Source: DASUXY01 sp035301985 (GTDB taxonomy: Bacteria > Bacillota > Bacilli > Bacillales > Amphibacillaceae). From it: a DNA stretch of 64,000 nt. Made by a program: the position numbers and the translations under genes. Where the stretch lies: contig DATGTE010000023.1 of assembly GCA_035301985.1 (NCBI GenBank), positions 124,001-188,000 on the forward strand, in the 5' to 3' direction. Shown one piece after another: positions 53,521 to 62,950 of the stretch (its first letter is position 1; every line of letters begins with the position of its first letter). The notes beneath the pieces were generated by a model. That model saw only the letters and a program-made list of their open reading frames with translations. It had not been told where the DNA came from and did not search any database.

Positions 53521-54582
53521 TTGTTTCTATCCATAACAAAACGACAATGGATTACCATTATACTCATCATTTTATTCATCATTGCCGGCTACTTTCTGAT
53601 ACCCATTTCCCTACCCTTTATCTTTGCTCTAATTACTGCGCTCGTTCTTGAACCAGCAGTACGTTTCATACAACATAAATTTAAAATAAATCGCAAAGGT
53701 TCGGTAATTATCATTTTTGTATTATTTCTTCTACTAATTGGGTTTGCTGGGACATTGATTGTTACAAAAGCGGTCGGTCAAGTGGTCAATTTTGCTGAGA
53801 ATGTGCCTGCTTATATTCAGCAAGTAAATAAAATCTATGCAAACTGGGAACAAGCATTTAAGCAATACGCCAAAGACTTACCACCTGAGTTTATCAAGCA
53901 AGTGTCGGCGAGTGTAGAGGATAATTTAACAGCTTTAAACAAAACCGTCAAAGAAAAAATTACAATTGATAACCTTGCACAAATGTTTGCTAAGATCCCA
54001 CAATATTTAATTAGTTTTCTCGTATATCTCATTGGGTTATTTCTGTTCATGCTCGAGTTACCAATCATCAAATCCAAGTTATACAATTTATTTACGGAAG
54101 AAACAGCGCAAAAAGTATCTTTAATGAATGCTAGACTATCGAGTGTCATCTTCGGATTTTTTAAAGCTCAATTATTTTTAAGTGTGATTATCTTTTTCTC
54201 TGCATTAATTGGACTCTTAATCATCGCACCTGATGTTGCCTTAATTATGGCATTAGTTATATGGGTCATTGATCTAATTCCAATTATCGGTTCAATCATT
54301 ATTTTAGGACCGTGGTCACTGTTCATGTTTTTATCCGGGGATACCGTGATGGGGGTCAAATTAGCAATTTTAGCGATTATCCTATTGGCGATTCGCCGGA
54401 TCGTTGAACCGAAAGTAATGGGACAACAAATCGGCTTATCTCCATTAGCGACTTTAATTGCTATGTTTTTAGGTCTAAAGCTGTTTGGTGTGTTTGGATT
54501 TATTATTGGACCACTCCTTGTTATTGCATTCAATTCTGCGACAGAAACAGGAGTAATTAAGTGGAAGAAGATAAAAATATAA
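53521..54582 (+). CDS. AI-2E family transporter (YtvI-like)
   Basis: This protein of about 353 residues has eight predicted membrane segments and the AI-2E family features: ALVLEPAVRFIQHKFKINRKGSVIIIF, a periplasmic coiled region (about residues 95-170), VIWVIDLIPIIGSIIILGPWSL, and RRIVEPKVMGQQIGLSPLATLIAMFLGLKLFGVFGFIIGPLL. Members include putative exporters and antiporters such as YtvI in sporulation membranes; the substrate here is unknown. The start is uncertain: TTG at 53521 is 13 bases after GGAG, and a TTG at 53497 has no useful RBS. Confidence 0.85.
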   Translation: MFLSITKRQWITIILIILFIIAGYFLIPISLPFIFALITALVLEPAVRFIQHKFKINRKGSVIIIFVLFLLLIGFAGTLIVTKAVGQVVNFAENVPAYIQQVNKIYANWEQAFKQYAKDLPPEFIKQVSASVEDNLTALNKTVKEKITIDNLAQMFAKIPQYLISFLVYLIGLFLFMLELPIIKSKLYNLFTEETAQKVSLMNARLSSVIFGFFKAQLFLSVIIFFSALIGLLIIAPDVALIMALVIWVIDLIPIIGSIIILGPWSLFMFLSGDTVMGVKLAILAIILLAIRRIVEPKVMGQQIGLSPLATLIAMFLGLKLFGVFGFIIGPLLVIAFNSATETGVIKWKKIKI

Positions 54583-54596
54583 TCAATCACAAAAAT

Positions 54597-54636
54597 AAAA
54601 AAGTGTGGCGGCCTTATGAAACCGTCACACTTTTTT
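54597..54636. terminator. Bidirectional terminator between the AI-2E gene and the DUF420 gene
   Basis: A 15-base stem AAAAAAGTGTGGCGG/CCGTCACACTTTTTT (54597-54611 with 54622-54636, one mismatch or wobble) has A/T runs on both flanks and lies between convergent genes. Confidence 0.85.
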
Positions 54637-54683
54637 ATTGATAAGTTAATTTTTACACTTCGTACATCCATGACAATAGACAA

Positions 54684-55139
54684 TCACGTTCCAAGGATTG
54701 CTTTAATTAAACTTGTTGTTTCCCCACCTTCATACAGTATATAAAGTAAGAGATATACCATGATTCCCGTACCCGCACTGAAAAACCAAATCACACTTGT
54801 AATGGGACCAATTTTTCGGTGAACGGTAATCTTTCGTTTGAAAGCTAAAACCAAAGTGACAATACCAAAAATTGCGCCAATCGTTGCTAAGGTAATGTGG
54901 AAGATTAAAAAGATTGTATAATAGATTTTTAACTCATCTGGACCGCCAAAGCTCGTATTTCCTATAAAAACAGTTCGTGAAATATAAATAATGAAAAATA
55001 GTAACGCACTAATGGCGGCATAGATCATCGTTTTTTTATGTGCTTTCTCTTTTCCTTTTACGATGAGCCGCCAGCCAATCGCAACTAAAACTGCACTCAC
55101 AAAAATAAAAAATGTACTTATCGTTGGTAAAAATGGCAT
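54684..55139 (-). CDS. DUF420 membrane protein, CtaM/YozB-like
   Basis: This 151-residue protein has four membrane segments and the DUF420 pattern with conserved His (KAHKKTM near residue 34; IFHITLATIG near residue 78; KITVHRKIGPITSVIWFFSAGTG). In Staphylococcus CtaM of this family is needed for assembly of heme-copper oxidases. Its position just after ctaG supports a role in cytochrome oxidase maturation. In B. subtilis the homologue YozB is encoded elsewhere. A terminator (55214-55264) separates it from ctaG, so it may have its own promoter. Confidence 0.85.
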   Translation of the reverse strand: MPFLPTISTFFIFVSAVLVAIGWRLIVKGKEKAHKKTMIYAAISALLFFIIYISRTVFIGNTSFGGPDELKIYYTIFLIFHITLATIGAIFGIVTLVLAFKRKITVHRKIGPITSVIWFFSAGTGIMVYLLLYILYEGGETTSLIKAILGT

Positions 55140-55213
55140 GATGAAATCAATCCTTTTCTATTTTAAAAATAATCATGATAGATTCATCTACATTCACCGC
55201 ATCATTTACATTT

Positions 55214-55264
55214 AAAAAACACAAATCATCCACGTATACGGGATATAAATTATTTGTGTTTTTT
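55214..55264 (-). terminator. Terminator between ctaG and the DUF420 gene
   Basis: Arms AAAAAACACAAAT and ATTTGTGTTTTTT (55214-55226 with 55252-55264) enclose a 25-base loop, 18 bases after the ctaG stop. The U run follows on the minus strand. Confidence 0.65.
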
Positions 55265-55281
55265 ATCGGCTATCGTTAAGA

Positions 55282-56193
55282 CTATGAATGAGATTTCGAA
55301 AAATCAGTTGATGGTAATGGATCGGACTCCATGTTTTTCTTAGAAAACCATGAAAAGAATGTTTTAGCAATAATAATTCCATAGATAATCTCTTGCATGA
55401 ATTTCATAACAATTCCACCTAACTGTTGATCATACAAAATAGAGAGTGGTGAAAACATCTCAGGACCAGAAATCGATACGGCAATTCCATCTAACACATC
55501 ACTTGGAACACATATGCTCATCGCTTGAATCCAAGCCCCTTCTGATGTATATGCTTCATAAACTGGTGATGAAGCAAAAATAATCAAAGCACATGCGATC
55601 GTTATGATTGCTGCACTTGCAACGAGATATGCCATTTTGAGCAATGGTTTTAACGTATCATATCGCTTAATCGGTGACATGAGTGGCCACCACATTAAAA
55701 ACGCAGCAAATAATAAAATGAGTAATATAACAGCGTGCGCTAGTTTAGACGACTTGGAAAAGTCAAAAATAACCGGCATGTGATACAGAGAAAATAATAC
55801 ATTAAAAGATAATAATGCAACTAATGGTTTTGTTAACAGATTAAATACGGGCTTAACCCCTTTTAAATTGATGAATTTTTCCCATAACCAAGCAGGAATC
55901 CCTTTGATAATAAATATGGGGAAAACGAGATATAAGAAAACCATTTGCACCATATGAGCAGTTAACATAATATGGGATAACAAATCAATGGGGGAACCTT
56001 TTATAATGTATAAGATCACCAGTCCCATGTAAAAGAATAGCTTTTGTTTACCCGTAGGTTTATCTATACCACCGAATTTATGACGGTAAGGTCCGGTAAT
56101 GAGATAATAGACCACACCTAGCATTAAAACAAATATTAAAAAATATGGACTCCACAATGCTCTGAAACCAAATATTTGTAACTTATACCACAT
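55282..56193 (-). CDS. ctaG: Cytochrome c oxidase assembly factor CtaG (caa3 type)
   Basis: This protein of about 303 residues has seven membrane segments and the CtaG_caa3 pattern: KLFFYMGLVILYIIKGSPIDLLSHIMLTAHMVQMVFLYLVFPI with conserved His, LFSLYHMPVIFDFS, and WWPLMSPI. In B. subtilis CtaG is needed for active caa3 oxidase, probably for copper insertion. It is the last gene of the cta run. The ATG at 56193 has GGAG eight bases upstream. Confidence 0.93.
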   Translation of the reverse strand: MWYKLQIFGFRALWSPYFLIFVLMLGVVYYLITGPYRHKFGGIDKPTGKQKLFFYMGLVILYIIKGSPIDLLSHIMLTAHMVQMVFLYLVFPIFIIKGIPAWLWEKFINLKGVKPVFNLLTKPLVALLSFNVLFSLYHMPVIFDFSKSSKLAHAVILLILLFAAFLMWWPLMSPIKRYDTLKPLLKMAYLVASAAIITIACALIIFASSPVYEAYTSEGAWIQAMSICVPSDVLDGIAVSISGPEMFSPLSILYDQQLGGIVMKFMQEIIYGIIIAKTFFSWFSKKNMESDPLPSTDFSKSHS

Positions 56194-56394
56194 GATGATC
56201 ACTCCAAAAGTTAGTGGATTCTTATCGCTATTATATCGTACTTACTTAACAAACTCATTTTCATATGTGACAAATTTACAACAAATCAACACGATTATAA
56301 CATAGAAGCATTAGAAACTGCTGAAGTTATAAACAGAGAGGAAGTGAAAGGGAGATCTTAATTGAGGGATAAACACTTCGTTTTATAAGTTGAT

Positions 56395-56428
56395 AAAATA
56401 GTCGGGGTCAAATACCCCGACTATTTTT
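56395..56428 (-). terminator. Terminator after ctaF
   Basis: A 14-bp stem AAAATAGTCGGGGT/ACCCCGACTATTTT overlaps the ctaF stop codon, with A/T runs on both sides. It should uncouple ctaG (56193 leftward) from the oxidase subunit genes; the 56194-56394 gap has no gene. Confidence 0.8.
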
Positions 56429-56750
56429 ACCACCAAGATATGAGAACAAGTCCTGCTAATGTTAAGAGTGCCGCCCATACGCCACCGTAAAGTAACACAG
56501 TGGGCATTGCATGACCTTTATCTTTCATATGCATGAAATAGTAAAATTGAAAACCAACTTGGATAATAGCTAGGAATACGATGATGGGTATAGCAAACAT
56601 CGCTTCAACTGCACCCGTGGCAACTACGATAAAAGCAATAAGCGTAACGACAATCATCAAAGCGAAAGAAATGAGATTTCGTTTCATTGCTTCTTTATTT
56701 TTTTGCTTACGAAATGCTTTTAAGTTTTCAGTATTGGCGTTGTCTGTCAT
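56427..56750 (-). CDS. ctaF: Cytochrome c oxidase subunit IVB
   Basis: This 107-residue protein has three membrane segments (about residues 25-45, 50-70, 85-106) and the COX4 pattern GFQFYYFMHMKDKGH. It is the small fourth subunit of the caa3 terminal oxidase. It lies 3 bases after ctaE. Confidence 0.93.
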   Translation of the reverse strand: MTDNANTENLKAFRKQKNKEAMKRNLISFALMIVVTLIAFIVVATGAVEAMFAIPIIVFLAIIQVGFQFYYFMHMKDKGHAMPTVLLYGGVWAALLTLAGLVLISWW

Positions 56751-56753
56751 CTG

Positions 56754-57377
56754 TTAACCCACCTTTCCAATCAAGTATACAACTGTGAATACGAATACCC
56801 AAATCACGTCGATATAGTGCCAATATAAACTAAATGTATTGAATTTAGGAGCATTGTATAAATTCAATCCTCGTTTAGCATTTCGGATCAATAAAGAAAT
56901 CAGCCAAACGACACCAAACGTTACGTGACCGCCGTGAAAGCCAACTAATGCATAAAATGCTGAGCCAAAAGCAGATGAACGGAATGTAAATCCGTATTCA
57001 GTTATATAATGTGTAAACTCATAAATTTCTAATCCTAAGAAACTGATTCCGAGTAAACCAGTAATTCCTAGCCATAATTGAGTTTTCTTAAAGTCATTAT
57101 TTCTCATGTGATACATAGCATAAACACTTGTCAGTGAGCTCGTCAATAAAATGATCGTCATTACAAACACGAGCTCTAAACCAAATAATTCTTCTGAGGT
57201 AGGACCTCCGGCAGTTGAGTTCCTCAACGCCAGATAGGTCCCGAATAAACTTGCAAAAAGTACGGTTTCTCCACCTAAGAAAAACCATAAGCCTAAAAAT
57301 TTATTTTTACCTTCAAGAGTTGCTCTTTCCGGATTTTCAGGCATCGTTTTAGGAAATAAGGATGGATCGTAACCCAT
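56754..57377 (-). CDS. ctaE: Cytochrome c oxidase subunit III
   Basis: This 207-residue protein has five membrane segments and COX III signatures: NKFLGLWFFLGGETVLFASLFGTYLALR near residue 25, and FHGGHVTFGVVWL and YWHYIDVIWVFVFTVVYL at the C-terminus. It is part of the heme aa3-copper oxidase core, immediately after ctaD. Confidence 0.95.
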   Translation of the reverse strand: MGYDPSLFPKTMPENPERATLEGKNKFLGLWFFLGGETVLFASLFGTYLALRNSTAGGPTSEELFGLELVFVMTIILLTSSLTSVYAMYHMRNNDFKKTQLWLGITGLLGISFLGLEIYEFTHYITEYGFTFRSSAFGSAFYALVGFHGGHVTFGVVWLISLLIRNAKRGLNLYNAPKFNTFSLYWHYIDVIWVFVFTVVYLIGKVG

Positions 57378-57379
57378 AT

Positions 57380-59236
57380 TTAGTAGGCCTCCTTTTCGAG
57401 TTCTTCTTTCTTGATGTAGTAGCCGTGATCATCTTTAACGGATCGTATAATCATACAGAGTAACGCGAAACCAATACCTCCGTATAGCGCGATATACCAT
57501 AATGGATTCTCTGTTTGATAAATAAATCCGAATCCAGCGATAAAGAAGCCTAGTGACATGAGGAATGGTAAAATGGAACTATTTGGCATATGAACATCCC
57601 CTAATGGTTCAGCAGGTGTCATCTTACCGTTACCTTCCATTTTTTCAATCCATAATGGGTCTAAACCACGTACAAGTGGTAACTGCTTAAAGTTATAGTA
57701 TGGCGGTGGACATGAACCTGTTGCCCACTCCAATGTACGTCCATCCCATGGATCTGCTGGCGCCTTTTCACCTTTAACGGCAGTGTAAATGATGTTAATT
57801 ACAAACAAGATAACAGAGAACGACATAAAGAAGGCACCAATTGTACTAATAAAGTTCCCTAAATCGAGTCCCTGATCCTCTAAGAACACCCAGTAACGAC
57901 GAGGCATTCCCATTAATCCGAGGAAATGTTGGATAAAGAACGTCAAATGGAATCCAATAAAGAATGTCCAAAATGACCATTTACCCATTTTTTCATGTAA
58001 GATTCGACCAAACATCAATGGCCACCAGTAGTGTAATGCTGCGAAAATACCGAATACAGTACCACCGACGATGACGTAGTGGAAGTGCGCAATAACGAAG
58101 TATGTGTCATGATATTGATAGTCAGCAACAGCCGAACCTAACATAACACCTGTCATACCACCGATTGTAAAAGATGGAATGAAACCTAATGCCCATAGCA
58201 TGGCTGAGTTAATTTTGACGCTTCCGCCCCACATCGTCGCTAACCAGTTAAAGATTTTGATTCCTGTCGGTACTGCAATTGCCATTGTACCTACAGCGAA
58301 AATCGAGTTTGCAACTGGACCGAGACCAACTGTAAACATGTGGTGTGCCCAAACCATAAAGCCTAGGAATGCGATGAGCATTGTCGCAAAAACCATTGCT
58401 GTGTAACCAAATAATCGTTTTCGAGAAAACGTCGGGAATATCTCACTAAAGACCCCGAATAATGGCAAGATCAAAATATAAACTTCTGGGTGACCAAAAA
58501 TCCAGAATAAGTGTTGCCAAATAATCGTGTTTCCACCTAGAGTCACATCAAAGAATGCTGTACCAAACATACGGTCAAACATGAGTAAAAATAAGTTGAT
58601 CGTTAAGGCTGGGAATGCAAACAAGATGAGTACACTTGTGATAAAAGTAGCCCATGTGAACATCGGCATACGCATGTACGTCATTCCTGGTGCGCGCATG
58701 TTAACGATGGTTGCTAAGAAGTTAATCCCACCCATTAATGTACCTGCACCAGCTATTTGTAATCCCATTACATAGTAGTCTACTCCATGTCCAGGTGAAT
58801 CCATCGCAAGTGCTGCGTAAGAAGTCCATCCCGCATCAGGAGCACCACCAAAAAACCAACTGAGGTTTAATAATGTACCACCAAACATAAATAACCAGAA
58901 ACCTAAAGCGTTTAAAAACGGAAATGATACGTCACGAGCACCGATTTGCAACGGCATGACTGCGTTCATTAAACCTAATAATATCGGCATAGCCGCCAAG
59001 AAAATCATCGTTGTTCCATGCATCGTAATCATTTCGTTATAAAGTCCTGCGCTAATAAAATCATTTTCAGGCTTAATTAACTGAATACGGATGATAACAG
59101 CTTCAATACCACCAAGTAAGAAAAAGAAGCCGCCCCCGAATAAATATAGGTGAGCTATTTTTTTATGGTCAACTGTCGTCAAATAATCCCACAAAAAAGC
59201 ACCGAAACTTCTTTTTTGAGTAGCTGTTTGACTCAC
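57380..59236 (-). CDS. ctaD: Cytochrome c oxidase subunit I
   Basis: This 618-residue catalytic subunit carries heme a, heme a3 and CuB. Ligand motifs are complete: HGTTMIF for heme a, WQHLFWIFGHPEVYIL for CuB and the His-Tyr crosslink, VWAHHMFTVG, and YFVIAHFHYVIVGG for heme a3. The K-pathway region is present. The start is GTG at 59236 (MSQTATQKRS) with GGGAGG upstream. It follows ctaC after 49 bases. Confidence 0.96.
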   Translation of the reverse strand: MSQTATQKRSFGAFLWDYLTTVDHKKIAHLYLFGGGFFFLLGGIEAVIIRIQLIKPENDFISAGLYNEMITMHGTTMIFLAAMPILLGLMNAVMPLQIGARDVSFPFLNALGFWLFMFGGTLLNLSWFFGGAPDAGWTSYAALAMDSPGHGVDYYVMGLQIAGAGTLMGGINFLATIVNMRAPGMTYMRMPMFTWATFITSVLILFAFPALTINLFLLMFDRMFGTAFFDVTLGGNTIIWQHLFWIFGHPEVYILILPLFGVFSEIFPTFSRKRLFGYTAMVFATMLIAFLGFMVWAHHMFTVGLGPVANSIFAVGTMAIAVPTGIKIFNWLATMWGGSVKINSAMLWALGFIPSFTIGGMTGVMLGSAVADYQYHDTYFVIAHFHYVIVGGTVFGIFAALHYWWPLMFGRILHEKMGKWSFWTFFIGFHLTFFIQHFLGLMGMPRRYWVFLEDQGLDLGNFISTIGAFFMSFSVILFVINIIYTAVKGEKAPADPWDGRTLEWATGSCPPPYYNFKQLPLVRGLDPLWIEKMEGNGKMTPAEPLGDVHMPNSSILPFLMSLGFFIAGFGFIYQTENPLWYIALYGGIGFALLCMIIRSVKDDHGYYIKKEELEKEAY

Positions 59237-59285
59237 AATTTATACCTCCCTTAAATAATTCCATAACCAATATATATTGATTAAT

Positions 59286-60368
59286 TTAATCTCCAGCACT
59301 TTCAGGAGTAATGTCTGTTTCATCTAATTGCAATAAATACTCTGCAATTTTTTCTGCTTCTTCATCGGATACTTCCGGATAATTACCTGTCATTAAGTTA
59401 CCAGGCTTAATCGACTCCGGATCAACAATCCAGTCTACTAAATTTTCTTTAGTTGGATCTAAAATACCTGCGATTGTTGTGCGGTTTGCATAGTTTGTTA
59501 AGTTAGGACCAGTTGGTGCACTAGGTTGGTCACCTCTTGCTTCAGCCGGTGATTCAGCATCAGTCGCATGACATGTCATGCAGTTATTTTCTTCAAATAA
59601 TTCCTTACCTTCTTGTGCGACTGCATCTTTTGGTTCTTCTTCAGCATCTGCACCTTGCATATCTGCTACCCATTGCTCATATTCTTCAGGACTAACGACA
59701 ATAACCTTGAAGTCCATCAATGAATGAGAAGGTCCACAGAACTCCGCACATTTACCCCAGTAAACACCTTCTTCATAAGCTTCAATATATAAAGTGTTCA
59801 CGTTTTCAGGGTTTGCATCCAGTTTTCCTGAAAGGCTAGGAACCCAAAATGAGTGTGTGATGTCTCCACCTAGCAGATTCAAGTAAACCTTTTCGCCTGC
59901 TGGAATATATAAGTCCTGACTCGTTTGGATTTCCTCATCTTGATAGTCAAAGTGCCACCAATATTGTTTACCTACAACATCAATATTGATATGTTCATCA
60001 GCATCTGAAGCATCAGCTAAATCAAATGTTGATATTAGTGTAGGTACCGCCATAATGATTACTAGAATAATCGGTATGACTGTCCATATCGTTTCTAATT
60101 TTTGACTACCTTCTACCTGTTTTGGTATGTAATCCTCTTGGCCTTTCTTTCTACGGAATTTTATTAATACGAGGGAAAGCCAAATAACTACTACCAAGAA
60201 TACAGATGTCATAACAATCGTTGTTAAAATGATTAGATCCATTGATTCTTGGGCCCCATACCCTTTGGGTACAAGAGCGGTTAAATTTTCCTTACCACAA
60301 GCTGATAAAAATAGTGCTAAAGAGCCCAATACAAATAATGCTCTTATCTTTCCCATCCAACCTTTCAT
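59286..60368 (-). CDS. ctaC: Cytochrome c oxidase subunit II with fused cytochrome c domain
   Basis: This 360-residue lipoprotein has a signal peptide with lipobox FLSAC (about residue 24), two membrane segments (about 47-67 and 95-115), a CuA domain (HSFWVPSLSG, GKCAEFCGPSHSLMDF with the two Cys and Met) and a C-terminal cytochrome c domain with CMTCHA (about residue 265) and axial Met later (NLMTGNYPEV). Fusion of subunit II to cytochrome c defines the caa3-type oxidase, which takes electrons from the bc complex. Confidence 0.96.
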   Translation of the reverse strand: MKGWMGKIRALFVLGSLALFLSACGKENLTALVPKGYGAQESMDLIILTTIVMTSVFLVVVIWLSLVLIKFRRKKGQEDYIPKQVEGSQKLETIWTVIPIILVIIMAVPTLISTFDLADASDADEHINIDVVGKQYWWHFDYQDEEIQTSQDLYIPAGEKVYLNLLGGDITHSFWVPSLSGKLDANPENVNTLYIEAYEEGVYWGKCAEFCGPSHSLMDFKVIVVSPEEYEQWVADMQGADAEEEPKDAVAQEGKELFEENNCMTCHATDAESPAEARGDQPSAPTGPNLTNYANRTTIAGILDPTKENLVDWIVDPESIKPGNLMTGNYPEVSDEEAEKIAEYLLQLDETDITPESAGD

Positions 60369-60434
60369 GTATTCATACCTCTCTTTCTCTTTGTTCTCCT
60401 TATATATATAAAAAATATTAAGGACGACGTTAAA

Positions 60435-61367
60435 TTAAATCGGTATTATTGTGATGACAACCATCATAATAAACATAATTGTTAAGTAGTTCAAAGAATA
60501 CACAAATATCATTTTTGCCCATTTCAAATCATTTTTCATGAAGAAACCACTTATTGCCATAATCAGCCAAATTACGTTGAGGATCGTTGCTATAATCACG
60601 AATGTTGTACCTAGTGAAATCATAAAAAATGGCAACGGCAACAAACAAATGATGTATATTGTAATTTGCCGTTTTGTCATGTCAAATCCATGAACGGCTG
60701 GAAGCATTGGTATGCCCGCTTCCTTATATTCTTCACATCTTCTCATGGCTAATGAAAGGAAATGAGGAGTCTGCCATATAAACATAATGACAAATAATGC
60801 TACTGGTATAATGTGCAGATTCGGATCAACTGCTGTCCAACCGATTAACGGTGGAACTGCACCTGAAATACTACCGACTGCAGTGTTAAGCGTATATCGT
60901 CGTTTAGACCAAATCGTATAAAGTACAACATAGGTAAACCAACCAATAAAAGCAACAATGGTAGCCGTTAATGTTGTAAACAGTAATAGTATATGTCCAA
61001 TCAAACTAAATACGATACCAAGTATTAGTGTAGTGCGTAAGGTAATGTTTCCTGTTACTGTAGGACGTACTTTTGTTCGTGTCATAACGGGGTCTATATC
61101 AACATCATACCAATTATTCATAATCGACCCACCCATAATAACAAAAGCACTTCCTAACATCGTTAACAAGAATAGATCCCAATTCGCCGAGAAAGAAGAA
61201 TTTGTAAAGTAAAGGGCTAACCAAAAGCCTGTAAATACTGTAATCAAGTTCGAGTTCACAATCCCTATCTTTACAAGTGCCTTCAAATCGGAAAAAAAAG
61301 TGGGTTTTTTCGTTGTAGAGACAGACGATTCGCCTTTCGAAGACGAAGGTGTCCCGATGTCAGTCAT
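60435..61367 (-). CDS. ctaB: Protoheme IX farnesyltransferase (heme O synthase)
   Basis: This 310-residue UbiA-family prenyltransferase has nine membrane segments. The Asp-rich substrate motif is NNWYDVDIDPVMTRTKVRPTVTG (about residue 90), and the second is MRRCEEYKEAGIPMLPAVHG. It converts heme B to heme O for the oxidase. It is the first minus-strand gene of the cta operon, divergent from ctaA, which makes heme A from its product. Confidence 0.95.
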   Translation of the reverse strand: MTDIGTPSSSKGESSVSTTKKPTFFSDLKALVKIGIVNSNLITVFTGFWLALYFTNSSFSANWDLFLLTMLGSAFVIMGGSIMNNWYDVDIDPVMTRTKVRPTVTGNITLRTTLILGIVFSLIGHILLLFTTLTATIVAFIGWFTYVVLYTIWSKRRYTLNTAVGSISGAVPPLIGWTAVDPNLHIIPVALFVIMFIWQTPHFLSLAMRRCEEYKEAGIPMLPAVHGFDMTKRQITIYIICLLPLPFFMISLGTTFVIIATILNVIWLIMAISGFFMKNDLKWAKMIFVYSLNYLTIMFIMMVVITIIPI

Positions 61368-61927
61368 TTATGATCATCCCCCCTTCAGGCTTCCGATACA
61401 CAGAACGTTACCGTGTTCATAACAGTAAATAGACAAATGTTCGTTGGCGGAAAGTAATGTTCCTAAAGTACATTGTATCATGGAACATCATTTTGTACGA
61501 ATCCACCCATAGGAGATTTTACTATTAATATTTATATTTTCAATGTCCAAATATGACATTTCTGTGAACCAGCACGTTCGTGATTGTAAATGGGGGACGA
61601 TTATATCGAATTTTGTCGAAACTACATCGAACTCAGTGATTACAGCACTTTTTTAAAAAGGGATATTGATCCTATACATTATTTCTAGCAAAATATTCGT
61701 CACTTTGCAAGGGTTTTCCACTTTTCAATAGTGAAAACATCATTAAATCATGTTATTATAATTATGGCTATAAAAAATTGCTCATTTTTTTGATGCAATT
61801 TAATTGATATTAATCATCGTATAATCTTATGATGAAAAAGACGCTTTTATTGAGGAACAATTTACTTCCCGTCATTACATTTGGACATATTCAAATGATG
61901 AACATCATTGTAAAGCGAGGCAGTTAT
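61368..61927. promoter_or_regulatory. Divergent ctaB/ctaA control region
   Basis: About 560 bases have no gene. For ctaB a minus-strand extended -10 TGATACAAT (61480-61472) sits between the arms of an inverted repeat ATGTTCC (61457-61463) / GGAACAT (61482-61488), an arrangement that could be an operator. A plus-strand TTTTGTCGAA (61611-61620) contains the Spo0A-box core TGTCGAA. ResD and other redox regulators act at this locus in B. subtilis; I see no clear ResD or CcpA site. The ctaA promoter is not assigned; TATAAT at about 61820 has no good -35. Confidence 0.5.
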
Positions 61928-62899
61928 ATGGTAAAAAAATATTTAAAATGGTTATCCACCATAACTACATTAGGTATGGTTTTTGTATTAATCGGGGGAG
62001 CACTAGTAACGAAAACCGACTCTGGAGCAGGTTGCGGAACGAGTTGGCCATTATGTCACGGCGAGCTGATCCCTAGTGAAATAACACCTGAGCTTGTCAT
62101 CGAACTCAGCCATCGACTTGTGTCAGGAATCGTAGGAATCCTTGTACTCATTCTTGCTTATCTTGCATGGAAGCAAGTCGGTCATATTCGAGAAGTAAAA
62201 TTTTTATCGATTTTGTCAGTCGTCTTTCTTGTTTTGCAAGGACTCATTGGTGCAGCTGCCGTCATGTGGGGACAGTCTGATTTCGTATTGGCCATCCACT
62301 TCGGTATATCCCTAATATCTTTTGCTGCAGTATTTTTACTAACGTTACTTATTTTTGAAATCGATAAGAAGTTCGATTCGAAGTCATTGTTCATCCAAAA
62401 AAAGCATCGGATTGAAATTTACCTGTTAACGGCATATACATTTATCGTTGTATACACAGGGGCGCTCGTTCGACATGTAGATGCTAATTTAGTATGTGTA
62501 GACTGGCCTTTTTGCACAAATAGCTCACCACTTTCATTTATATTTTCGAATCGCTTAGATGTGTGGGTGCAAATGGGGCATCGATTCGCTGCAGGTTTAC
62601 TCTTGGTCTGGACCGTCGTCTTTTTTGTAAGAATGACGAAGCGATATCGCAATAGTCGTGTGATGATGTGGTCAGTAACAACACTTCTATTATTGATTAT
62701 TTTACAAGTGTTCTTTGGAGCAATGATTATTTTCACAATGCTAAATCTAGGAATTGCGTTAATGCATGCATTAGTTATTTCTTGTTACTTCGGTATATTG
62801 AGTTACTTAATTCTTCTCTCTTCACGAAGTGCTGCTGTTGAGCGATCTATGAAAGATCATAAGCGTGTTCGTTCAAATATGGCTTATATTAAATATTGA
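61928..62899 (+). CDS. ctaA: Heme A synthase
   Basis: This 323-residue membrane protein has eight segments in two four-helix halves. The first loop has the conserved Cys pair GAGCGTSWPLCHG (about residue 37), then ELSHRLVSG with catalytic Glu and His. The second half has VCVDWPFCTN (second Cys pair), MGHRFAAG and ALMHALVIS His ligands. It oxidises heme O to heme A. The ATG at 61928 follows GAGG and matches the B. subtilis N-terminus; the upstream frame to 61829 is not conserved. Confidence 0.95.
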   Translation: MVKKYLKWLSTITTLGMVFVLIGGALVTKTDSGAGCGTSWPLCHGELIPSEITPELVIELSHRLVSGIVGILVLILAYLAWKQVGHIREVKFLSILSVVFLVLQGLIGAAAVMWGQSDFVLAIHFGISLISFAAVFLLTLLIFEIDKKFDSKSLFIQKKHRIEIYLLTAYTFIVVYTGALVRHVDANLVCVDWPFCTNSSPLSFIFSNRLDVWVQMGHRFAAGLLLVWTVVFFVRMTKRYRNSRVMMWSVTTLLLLIILQVFFGAMIIFTMLNLGIALMHALVISCYFGILSYLILLSSRSAAVERSMKDHKRVRSNMAYIKY

Positions 62900-62914
62900 T
62901 CGTTTTATTGACAT

Positions 62915-62948
62915 AAAAATGGACCGTTTGCTGACGGTCCATTTTTTA
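62915..62948. terminator. Bidirectional terminator between ctaA and pycA
   Basis: A 12-bp stem AAAATGGACCGT/ACGGTCCATTTT (62916-62927 with 62934-62945) with A/T runs on both flanks serves the convergent ctaA and pycA genes. Confidence 0.85.
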
Positions 62949-62950
62949 TT

